From Acidimicrobiia bacterium (GTDB taxonomy: Bacteria; Actinomycetota; Acidimicrobiia; Acidimicrobiales; CATQHL01), in contig JAGWAK010000030.1 of NCBI GenBank assembly GCA_021296435.1, forward strand, positions 1-12,855: a DNA stretch of 12,855 nt. Reading direction: 5' to 3'. Shown here in pieces: positions 1-7,084 of this stretch. The stretch's first letter is position 1, and each line of letters begins with the position of its first letter. The notes under the pieces were generated by a model. That model ran no database searches. It saw only the letters and a list, made by a program, of their open reading frames with translations, and was not told the DNA's origin. The position numbers and the translations under genes were made by a program.

Positions 1-115
1 CATCGTGCGATTCTGGCTGCTGGCGGGATTCGCCACCGCCGTGGCGCTGGGACTGTTCTACGCGGACTACTTCCCACTGCTCGAATCGAGTTCCGGGCCG
101 GAGGGCTCGCCGTGA
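1..115 (+). CDS. mraY: Phospho-MurNAc-pentapeptide transferase MraY, 3' end only
   Basis: Only the last 37 codons are in the window, read in the frame starting at base 2 and ending at TGA 113-115. The visible peptide has the form RFWLLAGFATAVALGLFYAD, a hydrophobic helix with an aromatic/Asp end. This matches the final transmembrane helix of MraY, which transfers phospho-MurNAc-pentapeptide from UDP to undecaprenyl phosphate to make lipid I on the inner face of the membrane. The last 12 or so residues form a short hydrophilic tail. The stop overlaps the murD GTG start by 4 nt, as expected for the mraY-murD order of dcw clusters. The identification rests on this helix plus gene order, since the catalytic Asp loops lie outside the window. 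Confidence 0.85.
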   Translation, partial: IVRFWLLAGFATAVALGLFYADYFPLLESSSGPEGSP

Positions 116-1426
116 TCCTGCCGACCGGAGGTCCGGTCCTGCTCTGGGGCATGGGTGCCACGAACCGGGCGGTGGCGGCGGCGCTGCACCGGCGGGGACA
201 CCGGTTCGTCGCCGTCGACGACGCGCCGGAGCCCGGCATGCGGCGGGCGGTGGCCGAGGCCGGCGGGGCGCTGCAGCCGCCGCCGACCGACGACGAGTTG
301 GCAGAGCTCATGAGCCGCTGCGGCGCCTTCCTGCCCACACCCGGCCTGGCGGATCGCCACCGGGCGATGCGGGTCGCCCTCAGCGCAGGCACCCCCGTCC
401 TCAGCGAGTTCGACCTGGCCGGCGCCTGGGACGACCGGCCCGTCGTCGCCGTTACCGGGACCAACGGCAAGACGACGGTCACCACCCTGGTGGCCGCGGC
501 GCTGGCTCCGAGCAGCGGGGCGGTGGCCGCGGCTGGTGAGTGCCATCGATGACGCAGCTCCGGAAATCTTCGTGGCCGAGGCCTCGTCGTTCCGGTTGGG
601 TCGCAGCCGGTCGTTCCGGCCGAAGGTTGCGGCCTGGCTGAATTTCGCTCCCGACCATCTGGATGTGCACGCCTCCCTGGCGGCCTACGAGGAGGCCAAG
701 GCGGGTATCTGGCGACATTTGGGCGCCGATGACGTGGCCGTGGTCAACGAGGCCGACCCCGTGGTGGCGGACCGGCGCCCGGCGGTGGGCAGGGTGCTCA
801 GCTTCGGGCGGTCGGCAAGTGACGTCGCCGTGTGCGGTGAGTCGCTGAGGGTCGGCGGTGAGCCACTGGTCGAGATCGCGCGGCTGCCGAGACGGTTCCC
901 GCACGATCTGCGCAACGCCGAGGCCGCTGCCGCTTGTGCCCTGGCGGCCGGCGCGCCCGCCGATGACGTGCGTGCCGCCCTGGAATCATTCCGCGGGCTC
1001 CCGCATCGGCTGGAACTGGTGGCCGAGACCGGCACCAACCGCTGGTACGACGACTCGAAGGCCACGACTCCCGAGGCGGTGCTCGCCGCCAGCGGCGCGT
1101 TCGAGTCCCTCGTGCTCATCGCCGGCGGGCGCAACAAGGGCCTCGATCTCGCCGGTCTGGCGAGTGCCTCCTCGGTACGGGCGGTCGTGGCCATCGGTGA
1201 GGCCGCCGGCGAGGTGGGCGCCGCATTCGCCGGCTCCCGGCCCGTGCAGCGGGTCGCCGACATGGCGGGGGCCGTCGCGGTGGCCGGGGAGATGGCCCTG
1301 CCCGGAGAAGCCATCGTGCTCTCGCCGGGCTGTACTTCCTTCGACTGGTACAAGTCGTACCGCCAGCGGGGTGAGCACTTCGCCGCGCTCGTGCGCGCCG
1401 CGGTCGGCGAGGGAGAGCCGGGATGA
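112..1426 (+). pseudogene. murD: UDP-MurNAc-L-alanine:D-glutamate ligase MurD, frameshifted near 536
   Basis: MurD adds D-Glu to UDP-MurNAc-L-Ala in the cytoplasm (Mur ligase family). The gene lies in two frames. The first half runs from GTG 112 to TGA 550-552: N-terminal Rossmann-like domain, then the ATP P-loop GTNGKTT at residues 116-122. The second half is open from GTG 536 to TGA 1426 and carries NFAPDHLD (residues 36-43 of that frame), DDSKATTP (172-179), GGRNKGLDL (197-205) and SPGCTSFDWYKSY near the end. The break follows AAG at residues 140-142 and resumes at VSAIDD, so the GN-x-x-x-PL segment normally found there is missing. Restoring 3n+2 bases (20 fits) would give one frame of about 444 codons, normal for MurD. 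The halves split inside the central ATPase domain, so neither should work alone. It may be a true mutation or an assembly error; the gene is normally essential, so I favour an error or a very recent lesion. Confidence 0.88.
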
Positions 1427-2619
1427 CCGCGGTGACGGCCGGCCGTTCGCGGGCTGCAGGCGCACACCCACACCGGACGGCGCCGCTTCAGGCCTTGCGG
1501 AACCCGCCGGTGGGACGGAACACCCGCACCTTCGGGGCCCTCGCCGTGGTGCTGGTGCTCGTGAGCCTGCTGGGACTCGTGATGGTGGTCCTGTCCTCGA
1601 CGGTCACCTCCATCGAGACCACGGGGGATCCCTTCTTCCACGCCAAGCGGCATGCCCTGTGGCTGGTACTCGGCATTGCCGCGGGCATCGTGACACTCCG
1701 GGTTGACTACCACCGCTGGCGAGCACCGCTGGTGACCACCGGTGCGGTCGTGGTGACGCTTGCTGCACTTGCCTGCCTGCTGGTGCCGTCGCCGCTGGTG
1801 CAGGTCGGCAACGGCTCGGCGCGCTGGATCCGCGTCGGCGGCCTGGTGATCCAGCCCTCCGAGGCGGCGAAGCTGGCACTGGTGCTTTTCGCCGCCTCGC
1901 TGCTATCACGCCGGCTGGACCGCGTGGCGAGCGTCCGCCAGACGCTGCTGCCGCTGCTGGTGGTGTTCGGGGTGATGGCGGCCCTGATCCTGGCCCAGCC
2001 CAGCCTGGGCACCGTTGTGCTGCTAGCGGGGATCCTGCTGGCGATGGTGTTCGTGGCGGGGCTGCCGGTCCGGTACGTTGCGGTGCTCGTAGCGCTGGGG
2101 AGCGGGGCGGTCGTGCTGTTCACGATGCTGATCGGCTACCGGCGCCAGCGGGTCGCCTCCTACTTCGACCCCTGGTCCGATCCATACGGCGCCGGTTACC
2201 AGGCCGTGCAGGCGCAGGTGGGGATCGCCTCGGGTGGGTTGACGGGGGTCGGACCGGGAGGTGCACGCTCCAACCTGGCGTACGTGCCCTACGCCCACAC
2301 CGACTTCATCTTCGTGACCATCGCCGAGAATCTGGGGCTGATCGGCGCGCTCGTGGTGGTGGTGCTGTTCCTGTGCCTGGGGATTCTGGGAATCCGCGTG
2401 GTCCGCGACGCCCCAGACCCCTATGGGGCGTTCCTGGCGGCGGGGATAAGCGGTTGGTTCGTGCTGCAGGCCTTCACCAACATCGCGGTGGCCCAGAGCC
2501 TGCTCCCCACCATGGGGGTGACCCTCCCGTTCGTGTCCTACGGGGGCTCGAGCCTGATCGTGAACCTGGCTGCCGCCGGCATCCTCATGAACGTTGCGCG
2601 CCAGGGGCGGACCGCATGA
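1423..2619 (+). CDS. ftsW: Septal peptidoglycan polymerase FtsW (SEDS family)
   Basis: FtsW is the membrane glycosyltransferase that polymerises lipid II at the division site with its partner class B PBP. The 398-residue protein has a cytoplasmic tail of about 35 residues followed by roughly ten hydrophobic segments, normal for SEDS proteins. Visible motifs are GSARWIRVGG..IQPSEAAK (131-150), QPSLGT (192-197), AHTDFIFVTIAENLGLIG (291-308) and GVTLPFVSYGGSS (365-377). D294 in AHTDFIF aligns with the catalytic Asp known from E. coli FtsW (D297) and RodA. The third motif usually reads QPDLGT; here Asp is replaced by Ser. The ATG overlaps the murD stop (ATGA 1423-1426) and its own stop overlaps the murG start. 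The dcw location favours FtsW over RodA. Confidence 0.95.
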   Translation: MTAVTAGRSRAAGAHPHRTAPLQALRNPPVGRNTRTFGALAVVLVLVSLLGLVMVVLSSTVTSIETTGDPFFHAKRHALWLVLGIAAGIVTLRVDYHRWRAPLVTTGAVVVTLAALACLLVPSPLVQVGNGSARWIRVGGLVIQPSEAAKLALVLFAASLLSRRLDRVASVRQTLLPLLVVFGVMAALILAQPSLGTVVLLAGILLAMVFVAGLPVRYVAVLVALGSGAVVLFTMLIGYRRQRVASYFDPWSDPYGAGYQAVQAQVGIASGGLTGVGPGGARSNLAYVPYAHTDFIFVTIAENLGLIGALVVVVLFLCLGILGIRVVRDAPDPYGAFLAAGISGWFVLQAFTNIAVAQSLLPTMGVTLPFVSYGGSSLIVNLAAAGILMNVARQGRTA

Positions 2620-3776
2620 GCGGCCGCCGACAGCGCGTCTGGGCGGTGATCGCCGGCGGCGGCACCGGGGGGCACGTCTACCCCGGGCTGGCGGTGGCGG
2701 AGGCCCTCGGCGCCGGCGACGACCCGCGGCACAGCCGGGTCCACTTCGTCGTGAGCCGGCGCCCGCTGGACTCCGAGATCATCGTCTCGGCCGGCTTCGA
2801 GGCGACGCCGATCAGCGCCCGCGGCTTCCGCAGGCGCCTCACCGTGGCAAACCTGGTTGCAGCCTGGGCCCTGGCACGCGGTGTCTGGCAGTGCTGGCGG
2901 CTGCTCGGCCGCACCGCCCCCCGGGTGGTGCTGGCGCAGGGGGGGTACGTCAGCGCGGCGTGTTCCATGGCCGCCCGCCTGCGGGGGATTCCCGTGGTCG
3001 TGCTCGAAGCCAATGCGACACCCGGTGCCGCCAACCGGTTGACGGCGCGCTGGGCGTCGGCCTGCGCGGTGGCGCACGAGGAGGCCAATCTCCGCGGATC
3101 GGTGCGTACCGGGCTCCCGGTGCGCACCGGCATCGCCGAGTTGCATCCGGGAACCGGGCGCGGCACGGCGGCCAACTGCCGCAATGGCGCTCGCGCTGCT
3201 CTGGGTGTCGGCGAGGGGCGGCGGCTCGTGCTCGTGATCGGCGGTTCTCAGGGTTCGACCCGTCTCAACGCGGCCGTCGAGACAGCGTGCGACATCCTGG
3301 CCGAGCGCGCTGATCTGGCTGTGCGCCACGTCACCGGAAGCGCTGCGCCCGAACTCGGGAGAGTCTCCACCAGCGGAGCCTCAGGTGAGGGGCTCCACTA
3401 CAAGACTGTGCCCTACGAGCACGACATGCCCACGGCGCTGGCAGCCGCCGATCTGGTCGTCAGCCGTGCCGGTGGCAGCGCCCTGGCCGAGTTGGCGATT
3501 GCGGGTCGCGCCTCGCTGCTCGTGCCGCTGCCCGGCGCCACAGGCGATCACCAGAGCGCCAATGCCGGGGTGCTGGCGTCGGCCGGGGCGTCGCTGGTGA
3601 TACCGGAGTCCGAACTCAGCGGCCCTCGCCTGGCGACTGCAATATCCGACCTCCTTGTCGACCCGGTGCGACTGGAGCGAATGCAGCAGGCCGCGGCCGA
3701 GCTCGGCCGGCCCGACGCCGCCCGGCGGGTGGCCGAAATGCTGCTCGCTGCCGCCGGTGAGGGTGCGGGTCCGTGA
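2616..3776 (+). CDS. murG: UDP-GlcNAc:lipid I N-acetylglucosaminyltransferase MurG
   Basis: MurG adds GlcNAc to lipid I to make lipid II at the inner membrane face (GT-B fold, family GT28). The 386-residue product shows the N-terminal lipid-binding G loop GGGTGGH (14-20), GGYVS (109-113), the second G loop GGSQGS (209-214), the UDP-GlcNAc site SRAGGSALAELA (283-294) with its conserved Glu, and DHQSANA (311-317), the counterpart of the E. coli DxQQxxNA motif. A stretch around 172-195 is longer and more polar than in most MurG proteins. ATG 2616 is chosen because it overlaps the ftsW stop as ATGA and places the G loop at the usual distance from the N terminus. The frame is open back to 2373, but that part is a shadow of ftsW. 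Confidence 0.96.
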   Translation: MSGRRQRVWAVIAGGGTGGHVYPGLAVAEALGAGDDPRHSRVHFVVSRRPLDSEIIVSAGFEATPISARGFRRRLTVANLVAAWALARGVWQCWRLLGRTAPRVVLAQGGYVSAACSMAARLRGIPVVVLEANATPGAANRLTARWASACAVAHEEANLRGSVRTGLPVRTGIAELHPGTGRGTAANCRNGARAALGVGEGRRLVLVIGGSQGSTRLNAAVETACDILAERADLAVRHVTGSAAPELGRVSTSGASGEGLHYKTVPYEHDMPTALAAADLVVSRAGGSALAELAIAGRASLLVPLPGATGDHQSANAGVLASAGASLVIPESELSGPRLATAISDLLVDPVRLERMQQAAAELGRPDAARRVAEMLLAAAGEGAGP

Positions 3777-5185
3777 GCGTCCTTCTCGACAGGGTGCGCC
3801 ACGTGCACGTAGTGGGTGTGGGCGGCGCCGGGATGAGCGCCATCGCCACGGTGCTAGCCGACGCCGGGCACATCGTGACCGGGTCCGACCTGAAGGCCTC
3901 GGTGGCCTTCGAACGGCTCAGGGCCCGCGGTCTGGGGGTCGCCGTGGGGCACCGGGCGGAGCACGTCCTCGAGCCCGCCACGATCGGCGCCGAGCTGCCG
4001 GCGGGTCGCCGGCCCGACCTTGTCGCCCGCTCGAGCGCCGTGGGCGACGGCAATGTGGAGGTCACCGCCGCGCGCCGCGCCGGTATCCCGGTGTGTACCC
4101 GCGCCGACATCCTGGCCGCCGTCTGCCGGTTGCGCCGGACCCTGGCGGTGGGCGGCACCCACGGCAAGACGACCACCTCCTCCATGCTGGCCCTGATTCT
4201 CGGCGAGGCCGGCTGCCGGCCCTCGTACATCGTCGGCGGCGACGTCAACGAGATCGGCAGCGGGGCGGTGTGGGACACGGGGGAATGGCTCGTGGTGGAG
4301 GCCGACGAGAGCGACGGCACCTTCCTGCAACTCGAGTCCGAGGCCGCGGTGGTCACCAGTGTCGAGCCCGATCATCTGGAGCGGTACGGAAGCCTCGAGA
4401 GTCTGCACGAAGCCTTCGAGCAGTTCCTCCTCGGAGCCGGGGGCTTCCGGTTGGTGTGCCTGGATGATCCCTGGGGTGAACGTTTTGCCGGCAGGCATCC
4501 GGACGCGCTCAGCTACGGCCTCGCCGGCGAGGCCGATTTTCGACTGACCGATCTGGCCACGGCGCGTACCGGTGTGGAATTCGCAGTGCACCGTCGTGGC
4601 GGCGACAGCTCGCTGGTGACGCTGCCGGTGCCGGGATTGCACAATGCGCGCAATGCCGCCGCGGCGATGGCCTGTGCCGAACATCTGGGGGTCCCGCTGG
4701 CTCGCAGCGCCGAGATTCTGGCTCATTACGGCGGCGTGTCCCGCAGGTATGAGTTCAGGGGCAGCGTCGGCGGGGTCACCTTCATCGACGACTACGCCCA
4801 TCTGCCCGGCGAGGTGGCTGCGGTCCTGGCGACGGCCCTCGCCGGCGGCTGGCGGCGCATCGTCTGCGTCTACCAACCGCATCGTTACACCCGGACAGCG
4901 GCCCTCTGGCGCGACTTCGGACCGGCGTTTGCCGACGCCGACGTGGTCGTCTTCACCGACGTCTACGCAGCCGGCGAGCCACCCCGACCCGGGATCAGCG
5001 GGAAACTCCTCGTGGACTCGCTGCTGGAGATCGAGCCGTACAAGCGGGTTGCATGGTTCCCTCATCGGCGCGACCTTCAGCGCTACCTGGCCCGGGAGCT
5101 GCGGCCGGGGGACCTCTGCCTCACGCTGAACGCCGGTGACCTCACCACGTTGCCTGCCGAACTGCTGGGCGAGTTCGCATCATGA
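3773..5185 (+). CDS. murC: UDP-MurNAc:L-alanine ligase MurC
   Basis: MurC attaches the first amino acid, L-Ala, to UDP-MurNAc using ATP. The 470-residue protein has the three Mur ligase domains. The N-terminal UDP-binding domain carries GVGGAGMS (15-22), the central ATPase domain carries the P-loop GTHGKTTT (128-135), EADESDGTF (176-184), EPDHLE (198-203) and HNARNA (290-295), and the C-terminal domain carries DDYAHLPGE (339-347), YQPHRYTRT (367-375) and NAGDLTTLP (453-461). The C-terminal motif is usually DDYxHHPTE, so the second His and the Thr are changed, although the rest is canonical. GTG 3773 overlaps the murG stop as GTGA. The TGA at 5183-5185 overlaps the murB start, so the gene sits in the coupled mur-fts chain. 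Confidence 0.96.
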   Translation: MSVLLDRVRHVHVVGVGGAGMSAIATVLADAGHIVTGSDLKASVAFERLRARGLGVAVGHRAEHVLEPATIGAELPAGRRPDLVARSSAVGDGNVEVTAARRAGIPVCTRADILAAVCRLRRTLAVGGTHGKTTTSSMLALILGEAGCRPSYIVGGDVNEIGSGAVWDTGEWLVVEADESDGTFLQLESEAAVVTSVEPDHLERYGSLESLHEAFEQFLLGAGGFRLVCLDDPWGERFAGRHPDALSYGLAGEADFRLTDLATARTGVEFAVHRRGGDSSLVTLPVPGLHNARNAAAAMACAEHLGVPLARSAEILAHYGGVSRRYEFRGSVGGVTFIDDYAHLPGEVAAVLATALAGGWRRIVCVYQPHRYTRTAALWRDFGPAFADADVVVFTDVYAAGEPPRPGISGKLLVDSLLEIEPYKRVAWFPHRRDLQRYLARELRPGDLCLTLNAGDLTTLPAELLGEFAS

Positions 5186-6144
5186 CTCCGGATCGGCGAC
5201 CAGCAGCCGGCCACGACTGGCCCGTTGCGGTACGTGAACTGGCGGCGGAGTTGCCGGAAAGCCGGGTCGTGGGCGGTGCGCCGCTCGGCACCCTGAGCAC
5301 CTACAGAGTCGGCGGTGCTGCCGGCCTGCTTGTGGAGGTCGGATCGCTCGCCGACCGGCGACGCCTGGCGCAGGTCGCGGCACGGGAACGCTGGAAGGTG
5401 CTCGTGGTCGGCCTTGGGTCGAACCTGCTCGTCGCGGATGCAGGATTCGACGGTGTGGCACTGCGCCTCGGCGCGGCATTCGCGGTCACCCGGATCGATT
5501 CCCCGGTGGTCACCGCTGGTGGGGCGACGCCATTGCCGGTGGTGGCGCGGCAGTGCGCTGCCGCCGGACTCGGAGGCTTCGGTTGGGCCGTCGGGGTTCC
5601 GGGCAGCATCGGGGGTGCGGTGCGCATGAATGCCGGTGGGCACGGCTCGGACATGAGCGAGGTGCTGCACAGTGCGTCAATCGTGGACCTTGCGACTGCC
5701 CGGGAGTGGCGTGCGGGCCGCGAGGACCTGGCGCTCGGATACCGGCAATCGGCCCTGACTAGCTCTCATGTTGTAGCTGAAGTTGAGCTTCGGCTCCGAC
5801 CCAGCCGGCGCGACCGGGAGGAGGACCTCATGCGTGAGGTCGTGGCCTGGCGGCGCCGACACCAGCCCGGCGGTGCCAACACGGGCTCGGTGTTCATGAA
5901 CCCGCCGGGTGACTCCGCCGGTCGACTCGTGGATGCCGCCGGCTGCAAGGGTCTTCGGATTGGTTCGGCCAGCGTGTCGGCACTGCACGCCAACTTCATC
6001 CAGGCAGACGTCGGCGGATCTGCAGACGATGTGATGTCACTCATGGTGGAGGTGGCGCGGCGCGTCGAGGCGCACAGCGGCGTTCGACTCCACCCCGAGA
6101 CCCACTTCGTGGGCTTCGAGAAACCCTTCGGGAGCCAATCATGA
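5182..6144 (+). CDS. murB: UDP-N-acetylenolpyruvoylglucosamine reductase MurB
   Basis: MurB is the FAD- and NADPH-dependent enzyme that reduces UDP-GlcNAc-enolpyruvate to UDP-MurNAc, upstream of MurC in the pathway. In the 320-residue product I see STYRVGG (39-45) and GLGSNLL (77-83) for FAD binding, GVPGSIGGAVRMNAGGHG (138-155), GYRQS (186-190), GSVFMNP (235-241) with the Ser expected to protonate the substrate, HANFI (269-273), and PETHFVG (305-311) with the second catalytic acid. GYRQS followed closely by GSVFxNP, and the short overall length, suggest the type II form common in Gram-positives; this is inference. The ATG overlaps the murC stop (ATGA) and the TGA overlaps the ftsQ ATG. Its place between murC and ftsQ resembles the murC-murB-ftsQ order of many dcw clusters, but no ddl gene is present here. 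Confidence 0.95.
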   Translation: MTPDRRPAAGHDWPVAVRELAAELPESRVVGGAPLGTLSTYRVGGAAGLLVEVGSLADRRRLAQVAARERWKVLVVGLGSNLLVADAGFDGVALRLGAAFAVTRIDSPVVTAGGATPLPVVARQCAAAGLGGFGWAVGVPGSIGGAVRMNAGGHGSDMSEVLHSASIVDLATAREWRAGREDLALGYRQSALTSSHVVAEVELRLRPSRRDREEDLMREVVAWRRRHQPGGANTGSVFMNPPGDSAGRLVDAAGCKGLRIGSASVSALHANFIQADVGGSADDVMSLMVEVARRVEAHSGVRLHPETHFVGFEKPFGSQS

Positions 6145-6932
6145 CAGTGCACGCACCGGGCCTTCCACACCCCCGCATCGCACAGCGTCGTGCCGCCGTG
6201 GATGCCGCGACACGAGCCAAGGAGGGCCGTCGGCGGCGCTTGCTGTGGCTGGCACTGGCGGCCGCCTTGGTGCTGCTGTCCGGCTACCTGGCCACCCGTA
6301 GCGAAATGCTGGATATCGACCGGTTGGAGGTGAACGGAGCCGTCCGCACATCGCCCGATGAGATCATTGCGGTGTCCGGAGTCCCAACCGGTTCGCCGCT
6401 CATCGGGCTTGATCTGGCCGACGCCCGGGCGCGGATAGCCGGCCTGCCCTGGGTGAAGGATGTGTACTCCACGAGGTCCTGGGACGGGGTCGTGCGGTTC
6501 ACGATCACCGAGCGGTCACCCCTGGCAGCTCTGGCAACACCAAGCGGCTGGGCACTCGTGGAGGAGAACGGTCGGGTCCTTGCCGTCGAGCAGGAACTCT
6601 CCGGATCCCCCGTGCCGATCATCGGACTGAACATCGCACAGGCGGCGCCGGGGGACTGGTTGGAACCGACCCAACGCGGTGCCCTGACTGTCGCCGCGGA
6701 GCTGTATGAACCTGTCCGTGGGGCAGTTCGCTCGGTCCAAGTGGAGCCCGAGGGATATGTGCTGGATCTGCATAATGCCGGCCGTGTGCTGCTCGGAAGT
6801 GCCGAGGAGATGGCTGCCAAAGTGCTGGCTGTGCACACGTTCATCGAGCGAGTCAACCTTCGCTGTATGGACACTCTGGATGTTCGTTCACCCGGCAATC
6901 CGGTGTTGACGCGGCGGAATCCTTGTCAGTAG
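6141..6932 (+). CDS. ftsQ: Cell division protein FtsQ (POTRA domain)
   Basis: FtsQ is a bitopic membrane protein that links the Z-ring side of the divisome to the periplasmic septal synthases and scaffolds FtsL/FtsB-type partners. The 263-residue protein has an Arg/Lys-rich cytoplasmic tail (1-33), one transmembrane helix (about 34-51) and a POTRA domain (about 56-125) starting IDRLEVNG and ending ITERSPLA. An FtsQ-type beta domain follows, and the C terminus contains TLDVRSPGNPVLTR. Length and layout fit actinobacterial FtsQ. ATG 6141 overlaps the murB stop as ATGA. Compared with the genes before it, the 3' end is visibly less GC-rich and runs into an AT-rich gap. The last codons (6906-6932) appear to double as promoter sequence for ftsZ. 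Sequence conservation is low in this family, so position in the cluster adds much of the confidence. Confidence 0.92.
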   Translation: MTVHAPGLPHPRIAQRRAAVDAATRAKEGRRRRLLWLALAAALVLLSGYLATRSEMLDIDRLEVNGAVRTSPDEIIAVSGVPTGSPLIGLDLADARARIAGLPWVKDVYSTRSWDGVVRFTITERSPLAALATPSGWALVEENGRVLAVEQELSGSPVPIIGLNIAQAAPGDWLEPTQRGALTVAAELYEPVRGAVRSVQVEPEGYVLDLHNAGRVLLGSAEEMAAKVLAVHTFIERVNLRCMDTLDVRSPGNPVLTRRNPCQ

Positions 6933-6935
6933 ACT
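6906..6935 (+). promoter_or_regulatory. Candidate ftsZ promoter P1
   Basis: TTGACG (6906-6911, 5 of 6 to the -35 consensus) and TAGACT (6930-6935, 4 of 6 to TATAAT) are separated by 18 nt. The -35 lies inside the last codons of ftsQ and the -10 overlaps its stop. The predicted start is near 6942, inside the small inverted repeat CTCTT-ATAC-AAGAG (6938-6951). A separate ftsZ promoter within the ftsQ end or gap is typical of Actinobacteria; this particular site is a by-eye prediction. Confidence 0.4.
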
Positions 6936-6962
6936 TGCTCTTATACAAGAGACTGATATAAG
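6935..6962 (+). promoter_or_regulatory. Candidate ftsZ promoter P2
   Basis: TATAAG (6957-6962, 5 of 6 to TATAAT) lies 16 nt after a weaker TTGCTC (6935-6940, 3 of 6 to the -35 consensus). This is the best -10 match in a stretch of only about 40% GC (24 of 60 bases, 6931-6990) within a high-GC window. The predicted start, near 6969, falls inside the imperfect inverted repeat at 6964-6982. Confidence 0.4.
6938..6951. repeat. Small inverted repeat CTCTT-ATAC-AAGAG
   Basis: A perfect 5-bp inverted repeat with a 4-nt spacer lies in the ftsQ-ftsZ gap, covering the predicted start of candidate promoter P1. It could be a regulator site or chance. Arms this short occur often at random, so confidence in function is low. 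Confidence 0.3.
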
Positions 6963-6963
6963 G

Positions 6964-6982
6964 GTCAAGTAGAACTTTAGAC
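6964..6982. repeat. Imperfect inverted repeat GTC-AAGT-AGA-ACTT-TA-GAC
   Basis: The arms GTCAAGT and ACTT(TA)GAC pair over 7 bp with a 2-nt bulge (TA) and a 3-nt loop (AGA). The element covers the predicted start of candidate promoter P2, so it could be an operator or a hairpin at the very 5' end of the ftsZ mRNA. From memory, Actinobacteria often carry an AT-rich element of this general look between ftsQ and ftsZ; I could not compare them here. Confidence 0.3.
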
Positions 6983-7074
6983 GGTCTCTCGTTGCGCTGA
7001 GGGCCGGATGACAACAGCCGGAAACCATCGGCAGCACCGGACAAACATATGCGGCTCGCGCCGCAGGAATCCCG

Positions 7075-7079
7075 GGAGG
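7075..7079 (+). promoter_or_regulatory. Ribosome binding site of ftsZ
   Basis: GGAGG lies 5 nt before GTG 7085 and decides the ftsZ start. The in-frame ATG at 7049 has no such site and would add 12 residues that fit no FtsZ N terminus. Confidence 0.85.
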
Positions 7080-7084
7080 ATCCC

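Noticed and set aside
525..556. Programmed ribosomal frameshift or natural split in murD
   Set aside because: There is no slippery run or downstream pseudoknot-like signal, and conserved residues are missing rather than just out of frame, so a deletion explains it better.
685..1713. 342-residue - strand open frame across murD and ftsW
   Set aside because: Shadow frame; the + strand carries unmistakable MurD and FtsW motifs.
2373..2615. N-terminal extension of murG
   Set aside because: The frame is open but lies within the conserved ftsW 3' end, and the GGGTGGH loop would sit far from the N terminus.
3854..5065. 403-residue - strand open frame inside murC
   Set aside because: Low-complexity Gly/His/Gln-rich shadow of a well-supported gene.
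7049..7084. ATG 7049 as the ftsZ start
   Set aside because: It has no SD and adds 12 atypical residues; GTG 7085 has GGAGG at good spacing.
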